From: Pratylenchus scribneri
Lineage: Eukaryota; Nematoda; Chromadorea; Rhabditida; Pratylenchidae
DNA: 64,000 nucleotides
Direction of reading: 5' to 3'
Assembly (NCBI GenBank): GCA_030063045.1
Contig: JAQSEB010000055.1
Span: 1,178,001 to 1,242,000, forward strand
The notes below the pieces were generated by a model. The model worked only from the letters and a program-made list of their open reading frames with translations, did no database searches and was not told where the DNA came from. The translations under genes and the position numbers were made by a program. Within the stretch, counting starts at the first letter, position 1. Each line of letters begins with the position of its first letter. Positions 25,125 through 40,000 of this stretch are shown here, one piece after another.

Positions 25125-28100
25125 TTTGACATGTTTTGAGCTAGGATTTGAATTTTTCAAAATTCTTTTGTTAGAATCATATTCTCCATCAAAAAATACA
25201 GTCCTATATTTTTATTTTTTTAATATACCCTCATACTGATTTTTTATGAATTTCTAAAATATGGCCACAAAATTCAATTATGCCTAGGGTGTATTTGACA
25301 TGTTTTGAGCTAGGATTTGAATTTTTTTAAATTCTTTTGTTAGAATCATATTCTCTATCAAAAAATACAGTCCTATATTTTTTTTTGTTAATATACCCTC
25401 ATACTGATTTTTTATGAATTTCTAAAAAATGGCCACAAAATTCAATTATGCCTAGGGTGTATTTGACATGTTTTGAGCTAGGATTTGAATTTTTTTAAAT
25501 TCTTTTGTTAGAATCATATTCTCCATCAAAAAATAAAGTCCTATATTTTTTATTTTGTTAATATACCCTCATACTGATTTTTTATGAATTTCTAAAATAT
25601 GGCCACAAAATTCAATTATGCCTAGGGTATATTTGACATATTTTGGGCTAGGATTTGAATTTTTCAAAATTCTTTTGTTAGAATCATATTCTCCATCAAA
25701 AAATATAAGCCTATCTTTTTTTAGATTTTTAAAATACCCTCATATTGATTTTTTATGAATTTCTAAAAAATGGCCACAAAATTCAATTATGCCTAGGGTG
25801 TATTTGACATGATTTAGGCTAGGATTTGAATTTTTTTAAATTCTTTTGTTAGAATCATATTCTCCATCAAAAAATACAGTCCTATATTTTTTATTTTGTT
25901 AATATACCCTCATATTGATTTTTTATGGATAACAAAAAATGGCCACAAAATTCAATTATGCCTAGGGTGTATTTGACATGTTTTGGGCTAGGATTTGAAT
26001 TTTTCAAAATTCTTTTGTTAGAATCATATTCTCCATCAAAAAATATAAGCCTATCTTTTTTTAGATTTTTAAAATACCCTCATATTGATTTTTTATGAAT
26101 TTCTAAAAAATGGCCACAAAATTCAATTATGCCTAGGGTGTATTTGACATGTTTTAGGCTAGGATTTGAATTTTTTTAAATTCTTTTGTTAGAATCATAT
26201 TCTCCATCAAAAAATACAGTCCTATATTTTTTTTTGTTAATATACCCTCATACTGATTTTTTATGAATTTCTAAAAAATGGCCACAAAATTCAATTATGC
26301 CTAGGGTGTATTTGACATGTTTTGGGCTAGGATTTGAATTTTTCAAAATTCTTTTGTTAGAATCATATTCTCCATCAAAAAATACAGTCCTATATTTTTT
26401 ATTTTGTTAATATACCCTCATATTGATTTTTTATGAATTTCTAAAAAATGGCCACAAAATTCAATTATTCCTAGGGTGTATTTGACATGTTTTGAGCTAG
26501 GATTTGAATTTTTTTAAATTCTTTTGTTAGAATCATATTCTTCATCAAAAAATACAGTCCTATATTTTTATTTTGTTAATATAGCCTCATATTGATTTTT
26601 ATGGATTACAAAAAATGGCCACAAAATTCAATTATGCCTAGGGTGTATTTGACATGATTTAGGCTAGGATTTGAATTTTTTTAAATTCTTTTGTTAGAAT
26701 CATATTCTCCATCAAAAAAAAAAGTCCTATATTTTTTATTTTGTTAATATACCCTCATACTGATTTTTTATGAATTTCTAAAATATGGCCACAAAATTCA
26801 ATTATGCCTAGGGTATATTTGACATGTTTTGGGCTAGGATTTGAATTTTTCAAAATTCTTTTGTTAGAATCATATTCTCCATCAAAAAATATAAGCCTAT
26901 CTTTTTTTAGATTTTTAAAATACCCTCATATTGATTTTTTATGAATTTCTAAAAAATGGCCACAAAATTCAATTATGCCTAGGGTGTATTTGACATGATT
27001 TAGGCTAGGATTTGAATTTTTTTAAATTCTTTTGTTAGAATCATATTCTCCATCAAAAAATACAGTCCTATATTTTTTATTTTGTTAATATACCCTCATA
27101 TTGATTTTTTATGGATAACAAAAAATGGCCACAAAATTCAATTATGCCTAGGGTGTATTTGACATGTTTTGAGCTAGGATTTGAATTTTTTTAAATTCTT
27201 TTGTTAGAATCATATTCTCCATCAAAAAATACAGTCCTATATTTTTTATTTTGTTAATATACCCTCATATTGATTTTTATGGATTACAAAAAATGGCCAC
27301 AAAATTCAATTATGTATAGGGTGTATTTGACATGTTTTGAGCTAGGATTTGAATTTTTTTAAATTCTTTTGTTAGAATCATATTCTCCATCAAAAAATAC
27401 AGTCCTATATTTTTTATTTTGTTAATATACCCTCATATTGATTTTTATGGATTACAAAAAATGGCCACAAAATTCAATTATGTATAGGGTGTATTTGACA
27501 TGTTTTGAGCTAGGATTTGAATTTTTTTAAATTCTTTTGTTAGAATCATATTCTCCATCAAAAAATACAGTCCTATATTTTTTTTTTTGTTAATATACCC
27601 TCATATTGATTTTTTATGAATTTCTAAAAAATGGCCACAAAATTCAATTATTCCTAGGGTGTATTTGACATGTTTTGAGCTAGGATTTGAATTTTTTTAA
27701 ATTCTTTTGTTAGAATCATATTCTACATCAAAAAATACAGTCCTATATTTTTTATTTTGTTAATATACCCTCATACTGATTTTTTATGAATTTCTAAAAA
27801 ATGGCCACAAAATTCAATTATGCCTAGTGTGTATTTGACATGTTTTGAGCTAGGATTTGAATTTTTTTAAATTCTTTTGTTAGAATCATATTCTCCATCA
27901 AAAAATACAGTCCTATATTTTTTATTTTGTTAATATACCCTCATACTGATTTTTTATGAATTTCTAAAATATGGCCACAAAATTCAATTATGCCTAGGGT
28001 CTATTTGACATGTTTTAGGCTAGGATTTGAATTTTTTTAAATTCTTTTGTTAGAATCATATTCTCCATCACAAAATACAGTCCTATATTTTTATTTTTTT

Positions 28101-31100
28101 AATATACCCTCATACTGATTTTTTATGAATTTCTAAAATATGGCCACAAAATTCAATTATGCCTAGGGTATATTTGACATGTTTTGGGCTAGGATTTGAA
28201 TTTTTCAAAATTCTTTTGTTAGAATCATATTCTCCATCAAAAAATACAGTCCTATATTTTTTTTTTGTTAATATACCCTCATATTGATTTTTTATGGATT
28301 ACAAAAAATGGCCACAAAATTCAATTATGCCTAGGGTGTATTTGACATGTTTTGGGCTAGGATTTGAATTTTTCAAAATTCTTTTGTTAGAATCATATTC
28401 TCCATCAAAAAATACAGTCCTATATTTTTTATTTTGTTAATATACCCTCATATTGATTTTTTATGAATTTCTAAAAAATGGCCACAAAATTCAATTATGC
28501 CTAGGGTTTATTTGACATGTTTTGAGCTAGGATTTGAATTTTTCAAAATTCTTTTGTTAGAATCATATTCTCCATCAAAAAATACAGTCCTATATTTTTA
28601 TTTTGTTAATATACCCTCATACTGATTTTTTATGAATTTCTAAAATATGGCCACAAAATTCAATTATGCCTAGGGTGTATTTGACATGTTTTGAGCTAGG
28701 ATTTGAATTTTTCAAAATTCTTTTGTTAGAATCATATTCTCTATCAAAAAATACAGTCCTATATTTTTTTTTTGTTAATATACCTTCATACTGATTTTTT
28801 ATGAATTTCTAAAAAATGGCCACAAAATTCAATTATGCCTAGGGTGTATTTGACATGTTTTGAGCTAGGATTTGAATTTTTTTAAATTCTTTTGTTAGAA
28901 TCATATTCTCCATCAAAAAAAAAAGTCCTATATTTTTTATTTTGTTAATATACCCTCATACTGATTTTTTATGAATTTCTAAAATATGGCCACAAAATTC
29001 AATTATGCCTAGGGTGTATTTGACATGATTTAGGCTAGGATTTGAATTTTTTTAAATTCTTTTGTTAGAATCATATTCTCCATCAAAAAATACAGTCCTA
29101 TATTTTTTATTTTGTTAATATACCCTCATATTGATTTTTTATGGATAACAAAAAATGGCCACAAAATTCAATTATGCCTAGGGTGTATTTGACATGTTTT
29201 GGGCTAGGATTTGAATTTTTCAAAATTCTTTTGTTAGAATCATATTCTCCATCAAAAAATATAAGCCTATCTTTTTTTAGATTTTTAAAATACCCTCATA
29301 TTGATTTTTTATGAATTTCTAAAAAATGGCCACAAAATTCAATTATGCCTAGGGTGTATTTGACATGTTTTAGGCTAGGATTTGAATTTTTTTAAATTCT
29401 TTTGTTAGAATCATATTCTCCATCAAAAAATACAGTCCTATATTTTTTTTTTGTTAATATACCCTCATACTGATTTTTTATGAATTTCTAAAAAATGGCC
29501 ACAAAATTCAATTATGCCTAGGGTGTATTTGACATGTTTTGGGCTAGGATTTGAATTTTTCAAAATTCTTTTGTTAGAATCATATTCTCCATCAAAAAAT
29601 ACAGTCCTATATTTTTTATTTTGTTAATATACCCTCATATTGATTTTTTATGAATTTCTAAAAAATGGCCACAAAATTCAATTATTCCTAGGGTGTATTT
29701 GACATGTTTTGAGCTAGGATTTGAATTTTTTTAAATTCTTTTGTTAGAATCATATTCTTCATCAAAAAATACAGTCCTATATTTTTATTTTGTTAATATA
29801 GCCTCATATTGATTTTTATGGATTACAAAAAATGGCCACAAAATTCAATTATGCCTAGGGTGTATTTGACATGATTTAGGCTAGGATTTGAATTTTTTTA
29901 AATTCTTTTGTTAGAATCATATTCTCCATCAAAAAAAAAAGTCCTATATTTTTTATTTTGTTAATATACCCTCATATTGATTTTTTATGGATAACAAAAA
30001 ATGGCCACAAAATTCAATTATGCCTAGGGTGTATTTGACATGTTTTGGGCTAGGATTTGAATTTTTCAAAATTCTTTTGTTAGAATCATATTCTCCATCA
30101 AATAATACAGTCCTATATTTTTTTTTGTTAATATACCCTCATACTGATTTTTTATGAATTTCTAAAAAATGGCCACAAAATTCAATTATGCCTAGGGTGT
30201 ATTTGACATGTTTTGAGCTAGGATTTGAATTTTTTTAAATTCTTTTGTTAGAATCATATTCTCCATCAAAAAATACAGTCCTATATTTTTTATTTTGTTA
30301 ATATACCCTCATATTGATTTTTTATGAATTTCTAAAAAATGGCCACAAAATTCAATTATTCCTAGGGTGTATTTGACATGTTTTGAGCTAGGATTTGAAT
30401 TTTTTTAAATTCTTTTGTTAGAATCATATTCTCCATCAAAAAATACAGTCCTATATTTTTTATTTTGTTAATATACCCTCATATTGATTTTTATGGATTA
30501 CAAAAAATGGCCACAAAATTCAATTATGTATAGGGTGTATTTGACATGTTTTGAGCTAGGATTTGAATTTTTTTAAATTCTTTTGTTAGAATCATATTCT
30601 CCATCAAAAAATACAGTCCTATATTTTTTTTTTGTTAATATACCCTCATATTGATTTTTTATGAATTTCTAAAAAATGGCCACAAAATTCAATTATTCCT
30701 AGGGTGTATTTGACATGTTTTGAGCTAGGATTTGAATTTTTTTAAATTCTTTTGTTAGAATCATATTCTACATCAAAAAATACAGTCCTATATTTTTTAT
30801 TTTGTTAATATACCCTCATACTGATTTTTTATGAATTTCTAAAAAATGGCCACAAAATTCAATTATGCCTAGTGTGTATTTGACATGTTTTGAGCTAGGA
30901 TTTGAATTTTTTTAAATTCTTTTGTTAGAATCATATTCTCCATCAAAAAATACAGTCCTATATTTTTTATTTTGTTAATATACCCTCATACTGATTTTTT
31001 ATGAATTTCTAAAATATGGCCACAAAATTCAATTATGCCTAGGGTGTATTTGACATGTTTTAGGCTAGGATTTGAATTTTTTTAAATTCTTTTGTTAGAA

Positions 31101-34090
31101 TCATATTCTCCATCAAAAAATACAGTCCTATATTTTTTTTTTTGTTAATATACCCTCATATTGATTTTTTATGAATTTCTAAAAAATGGCCACAAAATTC
31201 AATTATGCCTAGGGTGTATTTGACATGTTTTAGGCTAGGATTTGAATTTTTTTAAATTCTTTTGTTAGAATCATATTCTCCATCAAAAAATACAGTCCTA
31301 TATTTTTTATTTTGTTAATATACCCTCATATTGATTTTTTATGAATTTCTAAAAAATGGCCACAAAATTCAATTATGCCTAGGGTGTATTTGACATGTTT
31401 TAGGCTAGGATTTGAATTTTTTTAAATTCTTTTGTTAGAATCATATTCTCCATCAAAAAATACAGTCCTATATTTTTTTTTTTGTTAATATACCCTCATA
31501 CTGATTTTTTATGAATTTCTAAAAAATGGCCACAAAATTCAATTATGCCTAGGGTGTATTTGACATGTTTTGGGCTAGGATTTGAATTTTTCAAAATTCT
31601 TTTGTTAGAATCATATTCTCCATCAAAAAATACAGTCCTATATTTTTTATTTTGTTAATATACCATCATATTGATTTTTTATGAATTTCTAAAAAATGGC
31701 CACAAAATTCAATTATTCCTAGGGTGTATTTGACATGTTTTGAGCTAGGATTTGAATTTTTTTAAATTCTTTTGTTAGAATCATATTCTCCATCAAAAAA
31801 TACAAGCCTATCTTTTTTTAGATTTTTAAAATACCCTCAAATTGATTTTTTATGAATTTCTAAAAAATGGCCACAAAATTCAATTATGCCTAGGGTTTAT
31901 TTGACATGTTTTGAGCTAGGATTTGAATTTTTCAAAATTCTTTTGTTAGAATCATATTCTCCATCAAAAAATACAGTCCTATATTTTTATTTTGTTAATA
32001 TACCCTCATACTGATTTTTTATGAATTTCTAAAATATGGCCACAAAATTCAATTATGCCTAGGGTGTATTTGACATGTTTTGAGCTAGGATTTGAATTTT
32101 TTTAAATTCTTTTGTTAGAATCATATTCTCTATCAAAAAATACAGTCCTATATTTTTTTTTTGTTAATATACCTTCATACTGATTTTTTATGAATTTCTA
32201 AAAAATGGCCACAAAATTCAATTATGCCTAGGGTGTATTTGACATGTTTTGAGCTAGGATTTGAATTTTTTTAAATTCTTTTGTTAGAATCATATTCTCC
32301 ATCAAAAAATAAAGTCCTATATTTTTTATTTTGTTAATATACCCTCATACTGATTTTTTATGAATTTCTAAAATATGGCCACAAAATTCAATTATGCCTA
32401 GGGTATATTTGACATATTTTGGGCTAGGATTTGAATTTTTCAAAATTCTTTTGTTAGAATCATATTCTCCATCAAAAAATATAAGCCTATCTTTTTTTAG
32501 ATTTTTAAAATACCCTCATATTGATTTTTTATGAATTTCTAAAAAATGGCCACAAAATTCAATTATGCCTAGGGTGTATTTGACATGATTTAGGCTAGGA
32601 TTTGAATTTTTTTAAATTCTTTTGTTAGAATCATATTCTCCATCAAAAAATACAGTCCTATATTTTTTATTTTGTTAATATACCCTCATATTGATTTTTT
32701 ATGGATAACAAAAAATGGCCACAAAATTCAATTATGCCTAGGGTGTATTTGACATGTTTTGGGCTAGGATTTGAATTTTTCAAAATTCTTTTGTTAGAAT
32801 CATATTCTCCATCAAAAAATATAAGCCTATCTTTTTTTAGATTTTTAAAATACCCTCATATTGATTTTTTATGAATTTCTAAAAAATGGCCACAAAATTC
32901 AATTATGCCTAGGGTGTATTTGACATGTTTTAGGCTAGGATTTGAATTTTTTTAAATTCTTTTGTTAGAATCATATTCTCCATCAAAAAATACAGTCCTA
33001 TATTTTTTTTTTGTTAATATACCCTCATACTGATTTTTTATGAATTTCTAAAAAATGGCCACAAAATTCAATTATGCCTAGGGTGTATTTGACATGTTTT
33101 GGGCTAGGATTTGAATTTTTCAAAATTCTTTTGTTAGAATCATATTCTCCATCAAAAAATACAGTCCTATATTTTTTATTTTGTTAATATACCCTCATAT
33201 TGATTTTTTATGAATTTCTAAAAAATGGCCACAAAATTCAATTATTCCTAGGGTGTATTTGACATGTTTTGAGCTAGGATTTGAATTTTTTTAAATTCTT
33301 TTGTTAGAATCATATTCTTCATCAAAAAATACAGTCCTATATTTTTATTTTGTTAATATACCCTCATATTGATTTTTATGGATTACAAAAAATGGCCACA
33401 AAATTCAATTATGCCTAGGGTGTATTTGACATGATTTAGGCTAGGATTTGAATTTTTTTAAATTCTTTTGTTAGAATCATATTCTCCATCAAAAAAAAAA
33501 GTCCTATATTTTTTATTTTGTTAATATACCCTCATACTGATTTTTTATGAATTTCTAAAATATGGCCACAAAATTCAATTATGCCTAGGGTATATTTGAC
33601 ATGATTTAGGCTAGGATTTGAATTTTTTTAAATTCTTTTGTTAGAATCATATTCTCCATCAAAAAATACAGTCCTATATTTTTTATTTTGTTAATATACC
33701 CTCATATTGATTTTTTATGGATAACAAAAAATGGCCACAAAATTCAATTATGCCTAGGGTGTATTTGACATGTTTTGGGCTAGGATTTGAATTTTTCAAA
33801 ATTCTTTTGTTAGAATCATATTCTCCATCAAATAATACAGTCCTATATTTTTTTTTGTTAATATACCCTCATACTGATTTTTTATGAATTTCTAAAAAAT
33901 GGCCACAAAATTCAATTATGCCTAGGGTGTATTTGACATGTTTTGGGCTAGGATTTGAATTTTTCAAAATTCTTTTGTTAGAATCATATTCTCCATCAAA
34001 AAATACAGTCCTATATTTTTTATTTTGTTAATATACCCTCATATTGATTTTTTATGGATAACAAAAAATGGCCACAAAATTCAATTATGC
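25125..34090 (+). repeat. 20-mer higher-order repeat (~3.39 kb), two full copies and one partial
   Basis: Copies are 25125-28510 (3386 bp), 28511-31899 (3389 bp) and a third from 31900 whose likeness fades near 34 kb. Each starts after a rare GGGTTTATTT junction (25118, 28504, 31893), and each has TTCTCTATC one monomer later (25351, 28737, 32126) and TTCATCAAAA further on (26541, 29758, 33318). Copy 2 lacks one monomer before the TTCATC marker (1247 bp into the copy, against 1416 and 1418). Copies 1 and 3, but not copy 2, share GACATATTTTGGGC (25635 and 32411). No gene is present. Confidence 0.88.
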
Positions 34091-37039
34091 CTAGGGTGTA
34101 TTTGACATGTTTTGGGCTAGGATTTGAATTTTTCAAAATTCTTTTGTTAGAATCATATTCTCCATCAAAAAATACAGTCCTATATTTTTTATTTTGTTAA
34201 TATACCCTCATATTGATTTTTTATGGATAACAAAAAATGGCCACAAAATTCAATTATGCCTAGGGTGTATTTGACATGTTTTGGGCTAGGATTTGAATTT
34301 TTCAAAATTCTTTTGTTAGAATCATATTCTCCATCAAAAAATACAGTCCTATATTTTTTTTTTGTTAATATACCCTCATATTGATTTTTTATGGATAACA
34401 AAAAATGGCCACAAAATTCAATTATGCCTAGGGTGTATTTGACATGATTTAGGCTAGGATTTGAATTTTTTTAAATTCTTTTGTTAGAATCATATTCTCC
34501 ATCAAAAAATACAGTCCTATATTTTTTATTTTGTTAATATACCCTCATATTGATTTTTTATGGATAACAAAAAATGGCCACAAAATTCAATTATGCCTAG
34601 GGTATATTTGACATGTTTTGGGCTAGGATTTGAATTTTTCAAAATTCTTTTGTTAGAATCATATTCTCCATCAAAAAATATAAGCCTATCTTTTTTTAGA
34701 TTTTTAAAATACCCTCATATTGATTTTTTATGAATTTCTAAAAAATGGCCACAAAATTCAATTATGCCTAGGGTATATTTGACATGATTTAGGCTAGGAT
34801 TTGAATTTTTTTAAATTCTTTTGTTAGAATCATATTCTCCATCAAAAAATACAGTCCTATATTTTTTATTTTGTTAATATACCCTCATATTGATTTTTTA
34901 TGGATAACAAAAAGTGGCCACAAAATTCAATTATGCCTAGGGTGTATTTGACATGTTTTGGGCTAGGATTTGAATTTTTCAAAATTCTTTTGTTAGAATC
35001 ATATTATCCATCAAAAAATACAGTCCTATATTTTTTTTTTGTTAATATACCCTCATACTGATTTTTTATGAATTTCTAAAAAATGGCCACAAAATTCAAT
35101 TATGCCTAGGGTGTATTTGACATGTTTTGGGCTAGGATTTGAATTTTTCAAAATTCTTTTGTTAGAATCATATTCTCCATCAAAAAAAAAAGTCCTATAT
35201 TTTTTATTTTGTTAATATACCCTCATACTGATTTTTTATGAATTTCTAAAAAATGGCCACAAAATTCAATTATGCCTAGGGTATATTTGACATGTTTTGG
35301 GCTAGGATTTGAATTTTTCAAAATTCTTTTGTTAGAATCATATTCTCCATCAAAAAAAAAAGTCCTATATTTTTTATTTTGTTAATATACCCTCATACTG
35401 ATTTTTTATGAATTTCTAAAAAATGGCCACAAAATTCAATTATGCCTAGGGTGTATTTGACATGATTTAGGCTAGGATTTGAATTTTTTTAAATTCTTTT
35501 GTTAGAATCATATTCTCCATCAAAAAATACAGTCCTATATTTTTTATTTTGTTAATATACCCTCATATTGATTTTTTATGGATAACAAAAAATGGCCACA
35601 AAATTCAATTATGCCTAGGGTGTATTTGACATGTTTTGGGCTAGGATTTGAATTTTTCAAAATTCTTTTGTTAGAATCATATTCTCCATCAAAAAATACA
35701 GTCCTATATTTTTTTTTTGTTAATATACCCTCATACTGATTTTTTATGGATAACAAAAAATGGCCACAAAATTCAATTATGCCTAGGGTATATTTGACAT
35801 GTTTTGGGCTAGGATTTGAATTTTTCAAAATTCTTTTGTTAGAATCATATTCTCCATCAAAAAATATAAGCCTATCTTTTTTTAGATTTTTAAAATACCC
35901 TCATATTGATTTTTTATGAATTTCTAAAAAATGGCCACAAAATTCAATTATGCCTAGGGTATATTTGACATGATTTAGGCTAGGATTTGAATTTTTTTAA
36001 ATTCTTTTGTTAGAATCATATTCTCCATCAAAAAATACAGTCCTATATTTTTTATTTTGTTAATATACCCTCATATTGATTTTTTATGGATAACAAAAAA
36101 TGGCCACAAAATTCAATTATGCCTAGGGTGTATTTGACATGTTTTGGGCTAGGATTTGAATTTTTCAAAATTCTTTTGTTAGAATCATATTCTCCATCAA
36201 AAAATACAGTCCTATATTTTTTTTTTGTTAATATACCCTCATACTGATTTTTTATGAATTTCTAAAAAATGGCCACAAAATTCAATTATGCCTAGGGTGT
36301 ATTTGACATGTTTTGGGCTAGGATTTGAATTTTTCAAAATTCTTTTGTTAGAATCATATTCTCCATCAAAAAAAAAAGTCCTATATTTTTTATTTTGTTA
36401 ATATACCCTCATACTGATTTTTTATGAATTTCTAAAAAATGGCCACAAAATTCAATTATGCCTAGGGTATATTTGACATGTTTTGGGCTAGGATTTGAAT
36501 TTTTCAAAATTCTTTTGTTAGAATCATATTCTCCATCAAAAAAAAAAGTCCTATATTTTTTATTTTGTTAATATACCCTCATACTGATTTTTTATGAATT
36601 TCTAAAAAATGGCCACAAAATTCAATTATGCCTAGGGTGTATTTGACATGATTTAGGCTAGGATTTGAATTTTTTTAAATTCTTTTGTTAGAATCATATT
36701 CTCCATCAAAAAATACAGTCCTATATTTTTTATTTTGTTAATATACCCTCATACTGATTTTTTATGAATTTCTAAAAAATGGCCACAAAATTCAATTATG
36801 CCTAGGGTGTATTTGACATGTTTTGAGCTAGGATGTGAATTTTTTTAAATTCTTTTGTTAGAATCATATTCTCCATCAAAAAATACAGTCCTATATTTTT
36901 TATTTTGTTAATATACCCTCATATTGATTTTTTATGGATAACAAAAAATGGCCACAAAATTCAATTATGCCTAGGGTGTATTTGACATGTTTTGGGCTAG
37001 GATTTGAATTTTTCAAAATTCTTTTGTTAGAATCATATT

Positions 37040-40000
37040 CTCCATCAAATAATACAGTCCTATATTTTTTTTTGTTAATATACCCTCATACTGATTTTTT
37101 ATGAATTTCTAAAAAATGGCCACAAAATTCAATTATGCCTAGGGTGTATTTGACATGTTTTGGGCTAGGATTTGAATTTTTCAAAATTCTTTTGTTAGAA
37201 TCATATTCTCCATCAAAAAATACAGTCCTATATTTTTTTTTTGTTAATATACCCTCATACTGATTTTTTATGAATTTCTAAAAAATGGCCACAAAATTCA
37301 ATTATGCCTAGGGTGTATTTGACATGTTTTGGGCTAGGATTTGAATTTTTCAAAATTCTTTTGTTAGAATCATATTCTCCATCAAAAAATACAGTCCTAT
37401 ATTTTTTATTTTGTTAATATACCCTCATATTGATTTTTTATGGATAACAAAAAATGGCCACAAAATTCAATTATGCCTAGGGTGTATTTGACATGTTTTG
37501 GGCTAGGATTTGAATTTTTCAAAATTCTTTTGTTAGAATCATATTCTCCATCAAAAAATACAGTCCTATATTTTTTTTTTGTTAATATACCCTCATACTG
37601 ATTTTTTATGGATAACAAAAAATGGCCACAAAATTCAATTATGCCTAGGGTATATTTGACATGTTTTGGGCTAGGATTTGAATTTTTCAAAATTCTTTTG
37701 TTAGAATCATATTCTCCATCAAAAAATATAAGCCTATCTTTTTTTAGATTTTTAAAATACCCTCATATTGATTTTTTATGAATTTCTAAAAAATGGCCAC
37801 AAAATTCAATTATGCCTAGGGTATATTTGACATGATTTAGGCTAGGATTTGAATTTTTTTAAATTCTTTTGTTAGAATCATATTCTCCATCAAAAAATAC
37901 AGTCCTATATTTTTTTTTTGTTAATATACCCTCATACTGATTTTTTATGAATTTCTAAAAAATGGCCACAAAATTCAATTATGCCTAGGGTGTATTTGAC
38001 ATGTTTTGGGCTAGGATTTGAATTTTTCAAAATTCTTTTGTTAGAATCATATTCTCCATCAAAAAATACAGTCCTATATTTTTTTTTTGTTAATATACCC
38101 TCATACTGATTTTTTATGAATTTCTAAAAAATGGCCACAAAATTCAATTATGCCTAGGGTGTATTTGACATGTTTTGGGCTAGGATTTGAATTTTTCAAA
38201 ATTCTTTTGTTAGAATCATATTCTCCATCAAAAAAAAAGTCCTATATTTTTTATTTTGTTAATATACCCTCATACTGATTTTTTATGAATTTCTAAAAAA
38301 TGGCCACAAAATTCAATTATGCCTAGGGTGTATTTGACATGATTTAGGCTAGGATTTGAATTTTTTTAAATTCTTTTGTTAGAATCATATTCTCCATCAA
38401 AAAATACAGTCCTATATTTTTTATTTTGTTAATATACCCTCATACTGATTTTTTATGAATTTCTAAAAAATGGCCACAAAATTCAATTATGCCTAGGGTG
38501 TATTTGACATGTTTTGAGCTAGGATGTGAATTTTTTTAAATTCTTTTGTTAGAATCATATTCTCCATCAAAAAATACAGTCCTATATTTTTTATTTTGTT
38601 AATATACCCTCATATTGATTTTTTATGGATAACAAAAAATGGCCACAAAATTCAATTATGCCTAGGGTGTATTTGACATGTTTTGGGCTAGGATTTGAAT
38701 TTTTCAAAATTCTTTTGTTAGAATCATATTCTCCATCAAATAATACAGTCCTATATTTTTTTTTGTTAATATACCCTCATACTGATTTTTTATGAATTTC
38801 TAAAAAATGGCCACAAAATTCAATTATGCCTAGGGTGTATTTGACATGTTTTGGGCTAGGATTTGAATTTTTCAAAATTCTTTTGTTAGAATCATATTCT
38901 CCATCAAAAAATACAGTCCTATATTTTTTTTTTGTTAATATACCCTCATACTGATTTTTTATGAATTTCTAAAAAATGGCCACAAAATTCAATTATGCCT
39001 AGGGTGTATTTGACATGTTTTGGGCTAGGATTTGAATTTTTCAAAATTCTTTTGTTAGAATCATATTCTCCATCAAAAAATACAGTCCTATATTTTTTAT
39101 TTTGTTAATATACCCTCATATTGATTTTTTATGGATAACAAAAAATGGCCACAAAATTCAATTATGCCTAGGGTGTATTTGACATGTTTTGGGCTAGGAT
39201 TTGAATTTTTCAAAATTCTTTTGTTAGAATCATATTCTCCATCAAAAAATACAGTCCTATATTTTTTTTTTGTTAATATACCCTCATACTGATTTTTTAT
39301 GGATAACAAAAAATGGCCACAAAATTCAATTATGCCTAGGGTATATTTGACATGTTTTGGGCTAGGATTTGAATTTTTCAAAATTCTTTTGTTAGAATCA
39401 TATTCTCCATCAAAAAATATAAGCCTATCTTTTTTTAGATTTTTAAAATACCCTCATATTGATTTTTTATGAATTTCTAAAAAATGGCCACAAAATTCAA
39501 TTATGCCTAGGGTATATTTGACATGATTTAGGCTAGGATTTGAATTTTTTTAAATTCTTTTGTTAGAATCATATTCTCCATCAAAAAATACAGTCCTATA
39601 TTTTTTTTTTGTTAATATACCCTCATACTGATTTTTTATGAATTTCTAAAAAATGGCCACAAAATTCAATTATGCCTAGGGTGTATTTGACATGTTTTGG
39701 GCTAGGATTTGAATTTTTCAAAATTCTTTTGTTAGAATCATATTCTCCATCAAAAAATACAGTCCTATATTTTTTTTTTGTTAATATACCCTCATACTGA
39801 TTTTTTATGAATTTCTAAAAAATGGCCACAAAATTCAATTATGCCTAGGGTGTATTTGACATGTTTTGGGCTAGGATTTGAATTTTTCAAAATTCTTTTG
39901 TTAGAATCATATTCTCCATCAAAAAAAAAGTCCTATATTTTTTATTTTGTTAATATACCCTCATACTGATTTTTTATGAATTTCTAAAAAATGGCCACAA

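Noticed and set aside
35544..35828. 94-codon minus-strand open frame, repeated at 37406-37690, 39097-39381, 42993-43277 and 53848-54132, with shorter forms at 34189-34401 and 44535-44801
   Set aside because: The frame simply reads through consecutive M3 or contracted monomers whose length is close to 168 bp (56 codons), so the peptide repeats itself. It appears only where such monomers adjoin, has no promoter or independent conservation, and is explained by satellite structure.
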